Shown here: positions 1-10,229 of the stretch, in pieces
Layout: each line of letters starts with the position of its first letter
Numbering within the stretch: position 1 is the stretch's first letter
Assembly: GCA_003225295.1 (NCBI GenBank)
Contig: QHYZ01000079.1
Span: 1-55,531, forward strand
Direction: 5' to 3'
From: Acidobacteriota bacterium
GTDB taxonomy: Bacteria > Acidobacteriota > Terriglobia > Acidiferrales > UBA7541
DNA length: 55,531 nt
The notes under the pieces: generated by a model
What the model was told of the DNA's origin: nothing
The model's input: only the letters and a program-made list of their open reading frames with translations
Database searches by the model: none
Made by a program: the position numbers and the translations under genes

Positions 1-1837
1 CAACCGCCTCACGCGCCGTCATGCCTGGTGGCTCGCCACCATCGGCCGCTTGAAACCTGGATGGACCATGACGCGCGCCAACGCCCAAATCCTCGCGGTC
101 ACGCCCGCCATTTTGCAGGAAACGATTCCGACCGTTTATGATGCCGAAGCAACGAAGAAGTATCTCGAATATAAGCTCGGCGCGTTTTCCGCCAGCACTG
201 GATTTTCGGAATTGCGCTCGGAATCCGAGACTTCCCTGTGGTTGCTCGTGGGAATCTCCGGACTGGTCTTGCTCATCGCTTGTGCCAACCTGGCGAACTT
301 GATGCTTGCGCGCGCCAGCGCTCGCGAGCGGCAAATCGCCATCCGCCGTGCCCTCGGAGCCACACGATGGCGCATGGTTCGCGAATTGCTCTCGGAAAGC
401 CTGTTGCTCGCAGCAGCCGGGTCAACTTGCGGGCTGTTTTTGGCTTTCGCGATAAGCCGCTTGCTTGTGGCTTTCATTAGTACAGAGCAGAATCAGATTT
501 TTCTGGATCTCGGAATGGATTGGCGCGTCCTGGCGTTCACCGCCGGACTCGCGGCCCTGACGACCGTTTCCTTTGGGTTGGCACCTGCCCTGCGTGCCAC
601 CCGAGCCGAGCCCGCAATGCTACTCCAGTCGGGGAGCTGGGGAGCAACTGTCGGCCGCGAGCTCTTTAGTCTTCGGCGCATTCTCATCGTCTCGCAAGTG
701 GGCCTCTCTGTTGTCCTTCTGATGGGTGCGCTACTTTTTGTCCGGAGTTTGCGCAACTTGACCACCCTGAATGTCGGCTTCCAGCAGACCGGAATCTTGG
801 TCACCAGCGTTGATTTCACGCGGTTGCAGCTCCCTGAGGAACGCGACACCGAATACAAACGTGATCTCGTGAAGCGCGTGCAGGCCATCCTTGGTGTCGA
901 ATCCGCCGCCCACGCCATGCTTGTCCCATTTGGGGGCAGCACCTGGAATGACGACGTCATCAACGAAGGTTCTGACCAGGACGCAGGTGTCGCCTGGGAA
1001 AATTTTCTCGGCCCAGGCTATTTTAAGACCGTTGGAACACCCTTCCTCGCCGGACGCGACTTCGATGACCGCGACACCTCTACTTCGGCCAAGGTCGCCA
1101 TCGTGAATCAGGCCTTTGCGCGCAAAATCCTCAAAGTCGCTGATCCCCTTGGCAAGCACTTCCGTATCCACGAGGCGCCGGGGAAGCCCCGCCCACTCTA
1201 CGAGATTGTGGGAGTGACAGCGGATAATAAGTTTCAAGACATGCACGAGGAATTTTTGCCGTTCATGTATTTCCCGTCCACCCAGGAGGAAAAACCCAGC
1301 CCGGACGATCACATCCTCATTCGCTCCTCGCTTCCTTTGACCAATCTCATCTCTTCGATGAAAGAAACGATTGCCGATGTGAATCCCGGAATTGATCTTG
1401 AATTCTTGGTTTTCAAGACACGCATTCAAAACTCTCTGATTCAGGATGAATTGATGGCCACCCTTTCGGGTTTCTTCGGATTCCTGGCCGCGCTCCTGGC
1501 TGCGATTGGGCTCTACGGCGTTATGTCCTACATGGTGATCCAGCGCACCAAGGAAATTGGGATCCGTATGGCGATTGGCGCCGAGCGTTTCGACGTGCTA
1601 AGAATGATTCTTCGCGAAGCCACTGTGCTCACCGTCACAGGCTTGGTGATTGGCACTGGCTTGGCGCTTGCCGCGGCGCAAGCCGCCAAATCTCTGCTAT
1701 TCGGTTTGAAGCCTCGCGACCCCCTCACTCTTGTAATGGCGGTCGTCACCCTTTCCGCCGTCGCCGCTCTCGCCAGCTTTTTGCCGGCCTATCGCGCCTC
1801 CAAACTCGATCCGCTGACAGCCTTGCGTTATGAATAG
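1..1837 (+). CDS. ADOP/MacB-type ABC transporter permease, 5' end outside window
   Basis: This is the C-terminal two thirds of a large FtsX/MacB-type permease of the acidobacterial ADOP class. The reading frame is open from base 2. The residues before the first possible start codon (TTG at 50) read WWLATIGRLKPGWT, which is the usual interior of the periplasmic MacB-PCD domain, so the gene begins upstream of the window. An FtsX core follows: a membrane helix near [18 protein letters not shown], the RRALGATRWRM coupling segment, a second periplasmic domain, and a C-terminal FtsX block containing IGLYGVMSYMVIQRTKEIGIRMAIGA. The end LDPLTALRYE is typical of the family. Such proteins sit in the inner membrane with two FtsX modules; the matching ATPase is usually not encoded nearby, and none is seen here. 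Substrate unknown. A second, broken ADOP gene follows after about 50 bases. Confidence 0.9.
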   Translation, partial: NRLTRRHAWWLATIGRLKPGWTMTRANAQILAVTPAILQETIPTVYDAEATKKYLEYKLGAFSASTGFSELRSESETSLWLLVGISGLVLLIACANLANLMLARASARERQIAIRRALGATRWRMVRELLSESLLLAAAGSTCGLFLAFAISRLLVAFISTEQNQIFLDLGMDWRVLAFTAGLAALTTVSFGLAPALRATRAEPAMLLQSGSWGATVGRELFSLRRILIVSQVGLSVVLLMGALLFVRSLRNLTTLNVGFQQTGILVTSVDFTRLQLPEERDTEYKRDLVKRVQAILGVESAAHAMLVPFGGSTWNDDVINEGSDQDAGVAWENFLGPGYFKTVGTPFLAGRDFDDRDTSTSAKVAIVNQAFARKILKVADPLGKHFRIHEAPGKPRPLYEIVGVTADNKFQDMHEEFLPFMYFPSTQEEKPSPDDHILIRSSLPLTNLISSMKETIADVNPGIDLEFLVFKTRIQNSLIQDELMATLSGFFGFLAALLAAIGLYGVMSYMVIQRTKEIGIRMAIGAERFDVLRMILREATVLTVTGLVIGTGLALAAAQAAKSLLFGLKPRDPLTLVMAVVTLSAVAALASFLPAYRASKLDPLTALRYE

Positions 1838-1888
1838 CGGAAGCCGACACCAAGGACTTAGCAAGTCGGTTCAGGCGGCGGCAATCAG

Positions 1889-4307
1889 ATGCGAGTGAAA
1901 GCTATGGAAGCTTTGCTTCAGGATTTGCGCTACGCGTTTCGCATGCTGCGGAAGGCTCCCGCCTTCACGGCTGTAGCAGTGATGACCCTGGCGCTTGGAA
2001 TTGGGGCGAACACTGCGATCTTTACTGTTGTGAATGCCGTTCTGTTCCGTCCGCTGCCGCTGCGGCATCCTGGCCAGATAGTGCGGTTGCAGGAGTACCA
2101 TCAACACCCGGCGAACGTGACCGGAGCGACATTTCGCGATGTGCGCGAGCGCAATCGTGTGTTTACTCAAGTTGCGGCTTATCGCATTTTTTCCCAGAAC
2201 TTGAGCGACACGCGGCAAGCGGTGCCGCCGGAGCAGATCGACACGGCATTCGTTTCGCAGGATTTCCTACTGCTGCTTGGGGTAACGCCGTTCCTGGGGC
2301 CGGGATTCACCCAGGAACAGTTCCGCAAGAATGCCGAAAGCGTGGTGATCCTCAGTTACGGACTTTGGCGGCATCATTTCGGATCGGACCGCGAGACCGT
2401 CGGCAAGATGATTACCCTCCATGGGGAGCCTCACCGGGTTGTCGGTGTAATGCCGATGGGATTCTCCTTTCCGGAAACGGTCCAGGCGTGGGCGCCACTC
2501 ACCGAAGATATGGTCTTTCCGCAGAACCGACGTGCGCACCTATTCACGACGCTTGCGCGCGTCAAAGCCGGCGTTTCGAGGGAGGCTGTGCAGGCCGATT
2601 TGCAGGCGATTTCCCTCCAAGTTCAGCAAGAGAATCACGACGTCGATCCTGGATTCACATTCCGTGCGGAGCGCCTGCAGGATAATCTCGTCTCCAGTGT
2701 TCGCCCTATTCTGTTGATTCTGTTGGGTGCGGTTGCCTTCGTGCTCTTGATTGCATGCGCGAACGTGGCCAACCTTCTGCTTTCGCGGTCAGTGTCGCGC
2801 CAAAAGGAAATCGTGGTGCGTGCGGCTCTGGGGGCCACGCGGTTTCGGCTGGCACGGCAACTCTTGACCGAGAGCATGTTACTCGGGCTTCTCGGCGGAG
2901 CGACTGGATGCCTTCTAGGGCTGTGGTCGGTGAAGGTCATGTATGCCGCGTATCCTGGTGCCATCCTGGCTTGACGACTCCGGTGATCGACTTGCAAGTC
3001 CTGCTCTTCGTATTCGCCGTTTCATTGCTGGCATCGATTCTGTTCGGAAGCATTCCCGCCATGCAATCTTCGGAACTGAACTTACAGGTACAGCTTGTGG
3101 AGGGTGGCCGCAACACCGCCTCGGTACGCCGTCAGCGCTTTCGGTCATTCCTGGTAATCTCGGAAGTGGCGCTCGCCATGATGTTGCTCGCTGCCGCTGG
3201 CCTGCTTATCCGAAGCTTCATTCTGTTGCAGCGGGTTGATCCCGGTTTCGACACTTCGCATCTCGCCGTGGTTCGGCTGTCACTGCCAGACTCCCGGTAC
3301 CCTGAGCTCCGAGAGCGGACACAGTTTGTGAATTCCGCTCTGGAGCGCCTTCGGGCGCTGGCTGGAGTTCAGTCGGTTGCCGCCGCCGGAACGCTGCCGT
3401 TCGATCCGGTACCTGACACCGACCTGGAAGTCGAGGGTCACGTCTACGAGCCTGGGAACGAACCGGACGCGGAGATTCTAACTGTCAGCCCGGAATATTT
3501 CCGCACCATGGGAATCCGCCTGCTTGCCGGAAGAACGTTTACCCCGCGGGATATTCCGGAGAGTCCGACCGCTTTGGTGATTAATCAAACCATGGCACAA
3601 CGCTTCTGGCCCGGGGAAAATGCGCTGCGGAAACGCGTGGTAATGAAAGATTGGGGGCCACCACTGCCCGGTGAAATCGTGGGCGTAGTGTCGGATGTCA
3701 AGCAAGACTCCCTGGAGACGAGTACCCAGCCCGCAATTTACTACAGCTTCGCCCAGTTTTCTCAGAGCACGCTGACCACCTACGTCATCGTGCGATGCGC
3801 TTCGGATGCGCTCAGTCTTGCGGCGGCCATTCGGGATCAGATCTGGTCGGTTGATCGCGACCAACCCGTCAGTGTATTGCCCATGGACCAAATCGTCTCG
3901 GGATCGCTGGAGCGCCGCCGGTTCGTACTCATGTTGCTGGGCATGTTCGCCGCACTTGCACTGCTTCTGTCCGTGGTTGGCATTTACGGAGTCATTGCAT
4001 ATTCGGTGGGCCAGCGGACGCATGAATTTGGCATACGCATGGCTCTGGGCGCTCAACGGCATCAGCTTCTGCTGATGGTGCTGAGCCAAAGTGTCGGGAC
4101 CTCGCGGTCGGCCTAACCATCGGAGTCACGGGAGCCTTAACTGTGACTCGATTGATGGGAAGCTTGCTGTTTGGAATTGGCCCGGCTGATCCGCTGATCC
4201 TCTCGTTGATGGCGGCGATCTTGCTCGTGGTTGCCCTGATCGCCAGTTATGTCCCTGCGCGGCGGGCGGCCAAGGTTGATCCCATGGTGGCACTGCGGGA
4301 CGAGTAG
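1889..4307 (+). pseudogene. ADOP/MacB-type permease, broken by two frameshifts
   Basis: Three reading frames together make one ADOP permease. The first runs from ATG 1889 (or ATG 1904, [15 protein letters not shown], the more typical N-terminus) to a stop at 2974 and holds the first MacB-PCD domain and first FtsX helices. The second is picked up near 2975 ([20 protein letters not shown]) and runs to a stop at 4116 within the last FtsX block. The third continues from about 4100 ([12 protein letters not shown]) to the family-typical end VDPMVALRDE, stop 4305-4307. At both junctions a few residues expected in the family also seem to be missing, so these look like small deletions rather than single-base slips. 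There is no PadR-type N-terminal extension, unlike the gene at 5815. Probably inactive. Confidence 0.85.
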
Positions 4308-4430
4308 GCCAAGCGACGCATTCTACACAGATCCTCAGACGCCAACAGGATTGCGGGCGGATGGTCGGCAACTCTTGCCGTGGGATTACTTCAGATCTCC
4401 CCGTAATAGAACCGGGATCGTCAACCGAGA

Positions 4431-5231
4431 TTGCCGGCCCGTTCCGCGGTTCACGACGGCCCAGGCGCCTTCGTGATTCCAAATCCATGGGACGTCGGCT
4501 CCGCGCTCATTCTCGCCGGACTTGGCTTTCAGGCGTTGGCCACATCTAGCGCTGCTTCCGCATGTGTTCTTGGTCGAAAAGATCACGGCTTGACACGGGA
4601 CGAGGCGCTCGCGCACGCGCGTTCCATTATCGACGCGACGGATTTGCCCGTCTCCGCGGATCTGGGAAACGGGTTCGGTGAAGCTCCAGAAATTGTCGGC
4701 GAAACGATCAGGCTGGCAGCCGAGGTCGGACTCGTAGGGTGCACAATCGAGGATGCGACTGGAAAGCAAGGCCATCCGCTTTATGATTTTAGCCTGGCTG
4801 TCGAACGGATTGCCGCAGCCGCAGAAGCGGCACGCGCACTCCAATATCCCTTCATGTTGACTGCACGAGCGCACAACCTGGTCTATGCCAATCCGAACTT
4901 GGACGAAACTATCAGCCGCCTGCAGACCTTCGAAAAGGCCGGAGCCGACGTGCTTTTCGCCCCCGGCCTGCCTGACCTTGCTGCAGTCGGCGCAGTCTGT
5001 GCAGCCGTGTCGAAGCCGGTCAATTTCATGGCAGGAATCAAAGGAAAGTCATTTTCTGTCGCTGGACTTGCCGCGGCTGGCGTCAGACGCATCAGCCTTG
5101 CGACCTCACTCTATCGCGCGGCAATGACCGGCTTTCTTGACGCTGCCCGCGAGGTGAAAGACGCCGGCCAGTTCGATTTTCTCAACCGTTGCGTGACAAC
5201 GCCGGAGCTAAACGAACTCATGCGGATTTGA
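4431..5231 (+). CDS. isocitrate lyase/PEP mutase family protein
   Basis: A TIM-barrel protein of the isocitrate lyase/phosphoenolpyruvate mutase superfamily (oxaloacetase/2-methylisocitrate lyase-like), 266 residues. Recognisable blocks are FVIPNPWDVGSALIL near the N-terminus, PVSADLGNGFG near residue 75, CTIEDATGKQG, FMLTARAHN, AGADVLFAPGLPD and VNFMAGIKG. The family usually carries an acidic residue two positions after the first metal-binding Asp (DLE or DAD); here it is DLG, so one metal contact may be lost. The only in-frame start is TTG 4431, since an in-frame TAG lies at 4407-4409, and the protein starts a few residues shorter than usual. No good ribosome site was seen. Cytoplasmic; the exact substrate cannot be told from sequence. 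Confidence 0.8.
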   Translation: MPARSAVHDGPGAFVIPNPWDVGSALILAGLGFQALATSSAASACVLGRKDHGLTRDEALAHARSIIDATDLPVSADLGNGFGEAPEIVGETIRLAAEVGLVGCTIEDATGKQGHPLYDFSLAVERIAAAAEAARALQYPFMLTARAHNLVYANPNLDETISRLQTFEKAGADVLFAPGLPDLAAVGAVCAAVSKPVNFMAGIKGKSFSVAGLAAAGVRRISLATSLYRAAMTGFLDAAREVKDAGQFDFLNRCVTTPELNELMRI

Positions 5232-5413
5232 CCGCACGGTGGGCCAGCAATGCGTTAGGGTTGCCGCTTCGAGTACATCGCGAGTGACTTTCCCGAACTC
5301 CGTTTTCTGGGCCGCGATAGTAGCGCAAGCGTCCGAAATCCCGCCGGCCTCCCTGCCGGCCACGCTGCGAGCGTGTGGGCGCAGACACATTTGGGTGTTC
5401 TTCAAAACTCTTG

Positions 5414-5441
5414 TTGACGGCCAAAAGGAATTTGATACGCT
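5414..5441 (+). promoter_or_regulatory. candidate sigma-70 promoter of padR-ADOP pair
   Basis: TTGACG (5414-5419) and TACGCT (5436-5441) are 16 bases apart and lie about 35 bases before the padR start. The match is moderate. PadR-family genes are often autoregulated, so an operator may overlap, but no clear palindrome was found here. Confidence 0.35.
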
Positions 5442-5475
5442 CTCTTTTTGTCCTGTTGACCGTCTAAAGGAGCGC

Positions 5476-5811
5476 ATGCCAACTTCCAAGAGCGAAGTCT
5501 TGCAAGGAACTCTCGACTTGCTGACGCTGAAGACACTCGACTCCGTGGGACCGATGCACGGCTTCGGGATTGCCCTGCGCATCCAGCAGGTCTCCAAAGA
5601 CCTGCTGCAACTGAACCAAGGAACGCTTTATCCCGCGCTGCTGCGGCTGGAGCAGCGGGGGTGGCTCGCCTCCAAGTGGGGCGTTTCGGAAAATAACCGC
5701 AAGGCTAAGTTTTACTCTCTGACTCGCGCCGGACGCAAACAGCTCGAGGAGGAAGCGGAAAGTTGGGACCGTATGTCCGCAATGATCAACCGCGTGTTAA
5801 GGACTACGTAG
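5476..5811 (+). CDS. PadR-family transcriptional regulator
   Basis: A 111-residue winged-helix regulator of the PadR family, in the short form typically found in front of ADOP permeases. Motifs: LQGTLDLLTLKTL at the N-terminus, HGFGIALRIQQ, then NQGTLYPALLRLEQRGWLAS forming the recognition helix and start of the wing, and a C-terminal helix with LEEEAESWDRM. The open frame extends further upstream, but ATG 5476 is chosen because it is preceded by AAAGGA (5466-5471) and gives the normal family length. It ends three bases before the ADOP permease ATG at 5815, so the two are almost certainly co-transcribed and this protein probably controls that permease. Ligand unknown. Confidence 0.92.
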   Translation: MPTSKSEVLQGTLDLLTLKTLDSVGPMHGFGIALRIQQVSKDLLQLNQGTLYPALLRLEQRGWLASKWGVSENNRKAKFYSLTRAGRKQLEEEAESWDRMSAMINRVLRTT

Positions 5812-5814
5812 CTT

Positions 5815-8484
5815 ATGAGCGCGACCCTCCGCAGCATTGTCCAGCGTCTCACCGCGCTCTTCCGCCGCCGCCGTCTGGAGGACGACCTGGACGATGAGCT
5901 GCGTTCGCACCTGGAGATGTCGGCTGAAGTGAACCTGCGCAAAGGCATGTCTCCCGCCGACGCTCGCCGTGAAGCGCTTCGCAGTTTCGGCGGCGTTGAG
6001 CAAACTAAGGAAATCTATCGCGAACAAAGGGGGCTGCCCATGATTGAGACCACTTGGCAGGATTTGCGCTTTGCCTTGCGGATGCTGCGCCGCAGCCCGG
6101 GATTTTCGCTGCTGGCGATTTTGTGCCTTACCCTCGGCATCGGCGCCAACGCCGCCGTCTTCAGTTGGATCGAAGGCATCCTCTTCCGCCCCTATCCCGC
6201 TGTCGCGCATCAGGAGCGCCTCGTCGCCATCGGCGGCACCTCACGCGACGAACCCCGGGGCACCCCCCTCTCCTGGCCTGATTTCCAGGACCTACAGCGA
6301 AGCTGCACCCTCTGCGAGACGCTCTTCGTCAGCAAAATCACCGGCACCACGCTGAGCATCGGCGATCGTGCCGAGCGCACCACCGGCAGCATCGTCTCCG
6401 CCAACTACTTCGACGCCATCGGCGTTCCCCCCATGCTCGGCCGCGGCTTCCTCCCCGGCGAAGACCAGGGACAAAGTGCGCATCCCGTGGCGGTGATCAG
6501 CCATCAGCTTTGGCAGGGCCGCTTCAAACGCGATTCCGCCATAGTCGGAAAAACGCAGCGGCTGAATGGTGTGATTCACACGATCGTCGGCGTCGCGCCG
6601 GAGGGATTTTTCGGCACCTTCGTCGGCTGGGGCATGCAATTCTGGGTGCCCGCCTCCATGGAAGACATCTTCGAAGCCGGCGGCTACAAGCTCGAAGACC
6701 GCGGCGCGCGCTGGATCGAAGCCTACGCGCGCCTGAAGTCGGGCGTCACGTTCCAGCAAGGGCAGCAAGAATTCGCCGCAATCTCCGGCCGCCTTGAGGT
6801 CGAATATCCCGCCACCAATCGCGGCCGCGCCATTCGATGCTGGCCTTTGTGGCAAACGCCCTTCAACAACGCGGGCACCCTGCTGCCCACTCTGGAAATC
6901 ATGCTCGCCGTCGTCGCCTTCGTCCTGCTCATCGCCTGCGCCAACGTCGGCAATTTGCTCCTGGTGCGCTCCTTCGCGCGCCGTCACGAAATGAGCGTGC
7001 GCCTAGCCGTCGGCGCCGGTCGCGCGCGCCTCTGGAAACAACTCCTCACCGAAGGCCTCGTGCTCTCCCTGTTCGGAGCCGCCGGCGGCCTCTTGGTCGC
7101 GTACTGGTGCCGCCACGCGCTCGTCCTGCTCTTCCCCGCGCGCGGCGGCGTGCAGATGCATCTACCCGGCGAAATCGATTGGCGCGTCCTCGCGCTGAGC
7201 GCCGGCGTGTGCCTCGCCACCACGCTGCTGATGGGCCTCGTCCCCGCCCTGCAAACCGGCAAGATCGACCTCGCGCAGTCTATGAAAATGGAATCTGCCG
7301 GAGTGGTCGGCGGCCGCGCGCGAGCCTGGGCACGCTCGGGACTGGTGCTGGTGCAAGTGTCGCTCAGCTTCGTGTTGCTGGTCGGTGCCGGCCTGCTGAT
7401 GCAGAGCCTGCTCAAGGTCCGCACCGCCAGCCCCGGCTTTAATACCCGCGGCGTGCAGGATACCGCCATCGACCTGGTCTCCGCCGGCTACACTCCCGCG
7501 CGTGCGCAGACCTTTCAGGACGCGCTGCTCGAACGCGTCCGCAACCTTCCCGGCGTGGACTCCGCCGCCTTCGCAAAAATGACTCCGCTCAGCTACGTCA
7601 GCTCTGCCACCGCGCCCATCGTCGTCGATGGCTACCAGCCGCGGCCGGAGGAATCGCCCACCGTGGAGTACAACGAGGTCGGCGACGACTACTTCGCCAC
7701 CATGGGCATTCCGCTTCTCGCCGGCCGTGAATTCACACGCGCCGATGACGAAAAAGCCGCGCTCGCCGCGGTGGTCAACGAAACCATGGCCCAGCGCTAC
7801 TGGCAGGGCCGCAACCCTCTCGGCGAACGCCTGCAACTGAAGGGGCGTTGGATACAGGTCGTCGGTGTCGCCAAAGACTCGAAGTATTCCAGCGTCCGCG
7901 AGAATGCCACGCCGTTTTTCTTCGTCCCGCTGCGGCAAAATTCGCTGCGCGGCAGCGTGCTGAACATCCGCACGCCGCTCGCTCCGCAAACGATGGCCAC
8001 AGCCATCGCGCGCGAAGTGCATGCGCTCGACTCCAATCTGGCGCCGTACGAGGTGATCACCATGCAGGAGCAGCTCGACCGCTCGACGTCGGCGCAAATG
8101 GTGGCCGTCACGCTGGTGGGGATTCTCAGCGCGCTGGCGCTCGTTCTGGCGGCGATTGGCTTGTACGGCGTGATGTCGTATGCCGTCTCGCAGAGCACGC
8201 GTGAACTCGGCCTGCGCATGGCGCTCGGCGCTGGCACCTCGAACCTGCTGTGCCTGGTGCTGTCGCGCGGATTGGCGCTCACCGGCGCCGGCCTGCTGCT
8301 CGGCGCGGCAACAGCTCTGCTGCTGACGCGCTTGCTCGGCAACCTGCTGTACAAGGTCAGCCCGCGCGATCCGCTCGCCTTCGGCACAGCCTTCGCCGTC
8401 ATGGGCGTAGTCTCCCTGGCAGCCAGTTTCCTCCCAGCCTGGCGTGCCACCCGCACCGACCCCGCCCAAGTCCTCCGCGGCTAG
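5815..8484 (+). CDS. ADOP/MacB-type ABC transporter permease with N-terminal extension
   Basis: A complete 889-residue ADOP permease. About 80 N-terminal residues (RRRLEDDLDDELRSHLEM, ADARREALRSFGG) form the soluble helical extension seen in ADOP proteins linked to PadR. Next come the first helix (LLAILCLTLGIGANAAVF), a MacB-PCD periplasmic domain, and the first FtsX block ([27 protein letters not shown], residues about 360-460). A second helix and PCD domain follow from about 500, then the final FtsX block with IGLYGVMSYAVSQSTRELG and the usual end ATRTDPAQVLRG. Both halves are intact, unlike the neighbour at 1889. It directly follows padR with a 3-base gap. No ATPase gene is nearby. Inner membrane; substrate unknown. 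Confidence 0.93.
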   Translation: MSATLRSIVQRLTALFRRRRLEDDLDDELRSHLEMSAEVNLRKGMSPADARREALRSFGGVEQTKEIYREQRGLPMIETTWQDLRFALRMLRRSPGFSLLAILCLTLGIGANAAVFSWIEGILFRPYPAVAHQERLVAIGGTSRDEPRGTPLSWPDFQDLQRSCTLCETLFVSKITGTTLSIGDRAERTTGSIVSANYFDAIGVPPMLGRGFLPGEDQGQSAHPVAVISHQLWQGRFKRDSAIVGKTQRLNGVIHTIVGVAPEGFFGTFVGWGMQFWVPASMEDIFEAGGYKLEDRGARWIEAYARLKSGVTFQQGQQEFAAISGRLEVEYPATNRGRAIRCWPLWQTPFNNAGTLLPTLEIMLAVVAFVLLIACANVGNLLLVRSFARRHEMSVRLAVGAGRARLWKQLLTEGLVLSLFGAAGGLLVAYWCRHALVLLFPARGGVQMHLPGEIDWRVLALSAGVCLATTLLMGLVPALQTGKIDLAQSMKMESAGVVGGRARAWARSGLVLVQVSLSFVLLVGAGLLMQSLLKVRTASPGFNTRGVQDTAIDLVSAGYTPARAQTFQDALLERVRNLPGVDSAAFAKMTPLSYVSSATAPIVVDGYQPRPEESPTVEYNEVGDDYFATMGIPLLAGREFTRADDEKAALAAVVNETMAQRYWQGRNPLGERLQLKGRWIQVVGVAKDSKYSSVRENATPFFFVPLRQNSLRGSVLNIRTPLAPQTMATAIAREVHALDSNLAPYEVITMQEQLDRSTSAQMVAVTLVGILSALALVLAAIGLYGVMSYAVSQSTRELGLRMALGAGTSNLLCLVLSRGLALTGAGLLLGAATALLLTRLLGNLLYKVSPRDPLAFGTAFAVMGVVSLAASFLPAWRATRTDPAQVLRG

Positions 8485-8821
8485 CCGCAATGTGACACCG
8501 AAGCCGGAAGCTCCGGCGCGCCAATCTTGAACCGCGATGGGCGTCCTAGAACGTGCGCTCAAACTCACCGGATAAACAAGGCCGTCCAGATAGATAAAAT
8601 ATTAGACTTTCTCACGACCCATCACGCAGATCTGCCGAGAAGACTCTCGGTACGGTAAGAACTGCTGAATCCGTTCACGGAAAGTGGCTTTTTGCTGCCT
8701 TGGGCGAGCTCGCCGGAGCCCCAAGACGCCGTTCTCTTTCGGTTTGGAGCCGAGAAATACAGGATGCCGAAGAACAGTAATTGACTTAAACTCCCGAGAA
8801 ACTGACCGACGGGAGGAATCC
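8485..8821 (+). other. intergenic region without recognised gene
   Basis: 337 bases between the ADOP permease and the O-methyltransferase. No protein-like frame was recognised on either strand. A TTGACT at 8781-8786 has no convincing -10 partner. GGAGGA at 8812-8817 is the ribosome site of the next gene. Confidence 0.5.
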
Positions 8822-9838
8822 ATGGCCACCACAGCCACGCACCAACAGCCCACTCCGGAGCGCTTTTTCAACTCCATAAACGCCTATGAGCAGACCGAGG
8901 CAATGAAGGCTGCCGTTGAGCTGGAAATCTTCACTGCCATCGCCGAAGGAAATACTACCGCCGCAACGATTGCGAAGCGCTGCGGGGCCGTGGAACGCGG
9001 CGCGCGGATCCTGTGCGATTTCTTAACCATTCACGGCTTCTTGACCAAAGAAGGAGCGCAGTACGCTCTCGCCGCGGATTCAGCTCTATTCCTCAATCGG
9101 CATTCGCCGGCATACATCGGCACCGCCATCGAGTTTCTGCTCACCCCGCGCTTGCGCGAAGGTCACGCTCGGCTGACCGAGGCCGTGCGCCGCGGAGGCA
9201 CTGCGCTGGGCGAAGGAACACTGGAGCCCGAAAACCCCGACTGGGTGAAGTTTGCGCAGGCCATGATGCCGCTGATGCATCTGCCCGCCGAGATCATGGC
9301 GGCCGAACTCCGCAAAGGCGGCGAGGCACACAAAGTTCTCGATATCGCCGCCGGTCACGGCATCTTCGGGATCTCCGCGGCAAAACAAAACCCCGCCGCA
9401 CACATCTATGCAGCCGATTGGAAGAATGTGCTCGAAGTCGCAAGCAAGAATGCGCGGGCAATGGGAGTTGCCGATCGCTACCACCTGCTTCCCGGCAGCG
9501 CCTTTGAAACCGATTTTGGCAGCGGCTACGATCTGGTGCTGATCACCAATTTCCTGCACCACTTCGATCCGCCCACTTGCATCACTTTCATGCGCAAGGT
9601 GTATGCCGCGCTAATGCCAGGCGGCCGCGCCGCAATTGCTGAACTCGTTCCCAATCCTGATCGCGTTACGCCGCCCACTGCGGCTGCCTTCAGCATGATG
9701 ATGCTGGCGACTACGCCCGCCGGAGACGCTTACACTTTCGACGACCTTGAGGCCATTTCGAAAGGCGCCGGTTTCGCGCGAGTTGAGCTCGCGCCGCCGG
9801 AGATCGGCCTCGATCGCCTGGTCATTGCGTACCGGTGA
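8822..9838 (+). CDS. SAM-dependent O-methyltransferase (family 2, acetylserotonin/caffeate OMT-like)
   Basis: 338 residues. The N-terminal half (about 1-110) is the dimerisation and winged-helix domain of plant-type O-methyltransferases (AYEQTEAMKAAVELEIFTAI; IAKRCG; LCDFLTIHGFLTK). The C-terminal half is a Rossmann methyltransferase with SAM motif I KVLDIAAGHGIFG (residues 171-183), YAADW as the acidic loop, and LVLITNFLHHF followed by LMPGGRAAIAEL. The frame is open further upstream, but ATG 8822 has a strong GGGAGGA ribosome site five bases before it. Probably methylates a hydroxyl on a small aromatic or polyketide-like molecule; the substrate cannot be predicted. It stands alone, with no biosynthetic cluster around it. 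Confidence 0.88.
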   Translation: MATTATHQQPTPERFFNSINAYEQTEAMKAAVELEIFTAIAEGNTTAATIAKRCGAVERGARILCDFLTIHGFLTKEGAQYALAADSALFLNRHSPAYIGTAIEFLLTPRLREGHARLTEAVRRGGTALGEGTLEPENPDWVKFAQAMMPLMHLPAEIMAAELRKGGEAHKVLDIAAGHGIFGISAAKQNPAAHIYAADWKNVLEVASKNARAMGVADRYHLLPGSAFETDFGSGYDLVLITNFLHHFDPPTCITFMRKVYAALMPGGRAAIAELVPNPDRVTPPTAAAFSMMMLATTPAGDAYTFDDLEAISKGAGFARVELAPPEIGLDRLVIAYR

Positions 9839-10229
9839 ATTGCGGACTGAGAGGGTAGCCCTTGAGAGGACTGCACTCATAGCAGCGCGAGCGCGCAACA
9901 TCAGTAGGAATAGGAAGAGGGCGCGAATAGTCCTGCGAATGACGCAAGCCGCCTAGTCCCGTCTCGCCGTATTCGGCAGTTCGCAGATGGTTCCGCCCGA
10001 GTGACGGCAAGCGGGAAGTTATCAGCTCGCCGGTCGGGTTACTGCCGATAAACGCCCTGCTGGTCAGGAAATCGAAGAAAGACTAATGCTTTCGCTACGG
10101 CAATTGGAAGGCCGCATTCCATGGCGAAACGCAAACACAGACGAACCCATAAGACCGTCCTAAAGCTGCCTTGAACAATCGAAATCTGCAGTTATGAACA
10201 GCCTGACGTCGGCTGGCATATGAAGCGTC

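Noticed and set aside
731-1429. Long minus-strand open frame opposite the first ADOP permease
   Set aside because: It is the mirror of a clear coding frame, has no recognisable motifs and no ribosome site.
7162-8568. 468-codon minus-strand open frame opposite the third ADOP permease
   Set aside because: Composition is dominated by Arg/Ala/Gly/His as expected of antisense frames in GC-rich genes; the plus strand is a clear family member.
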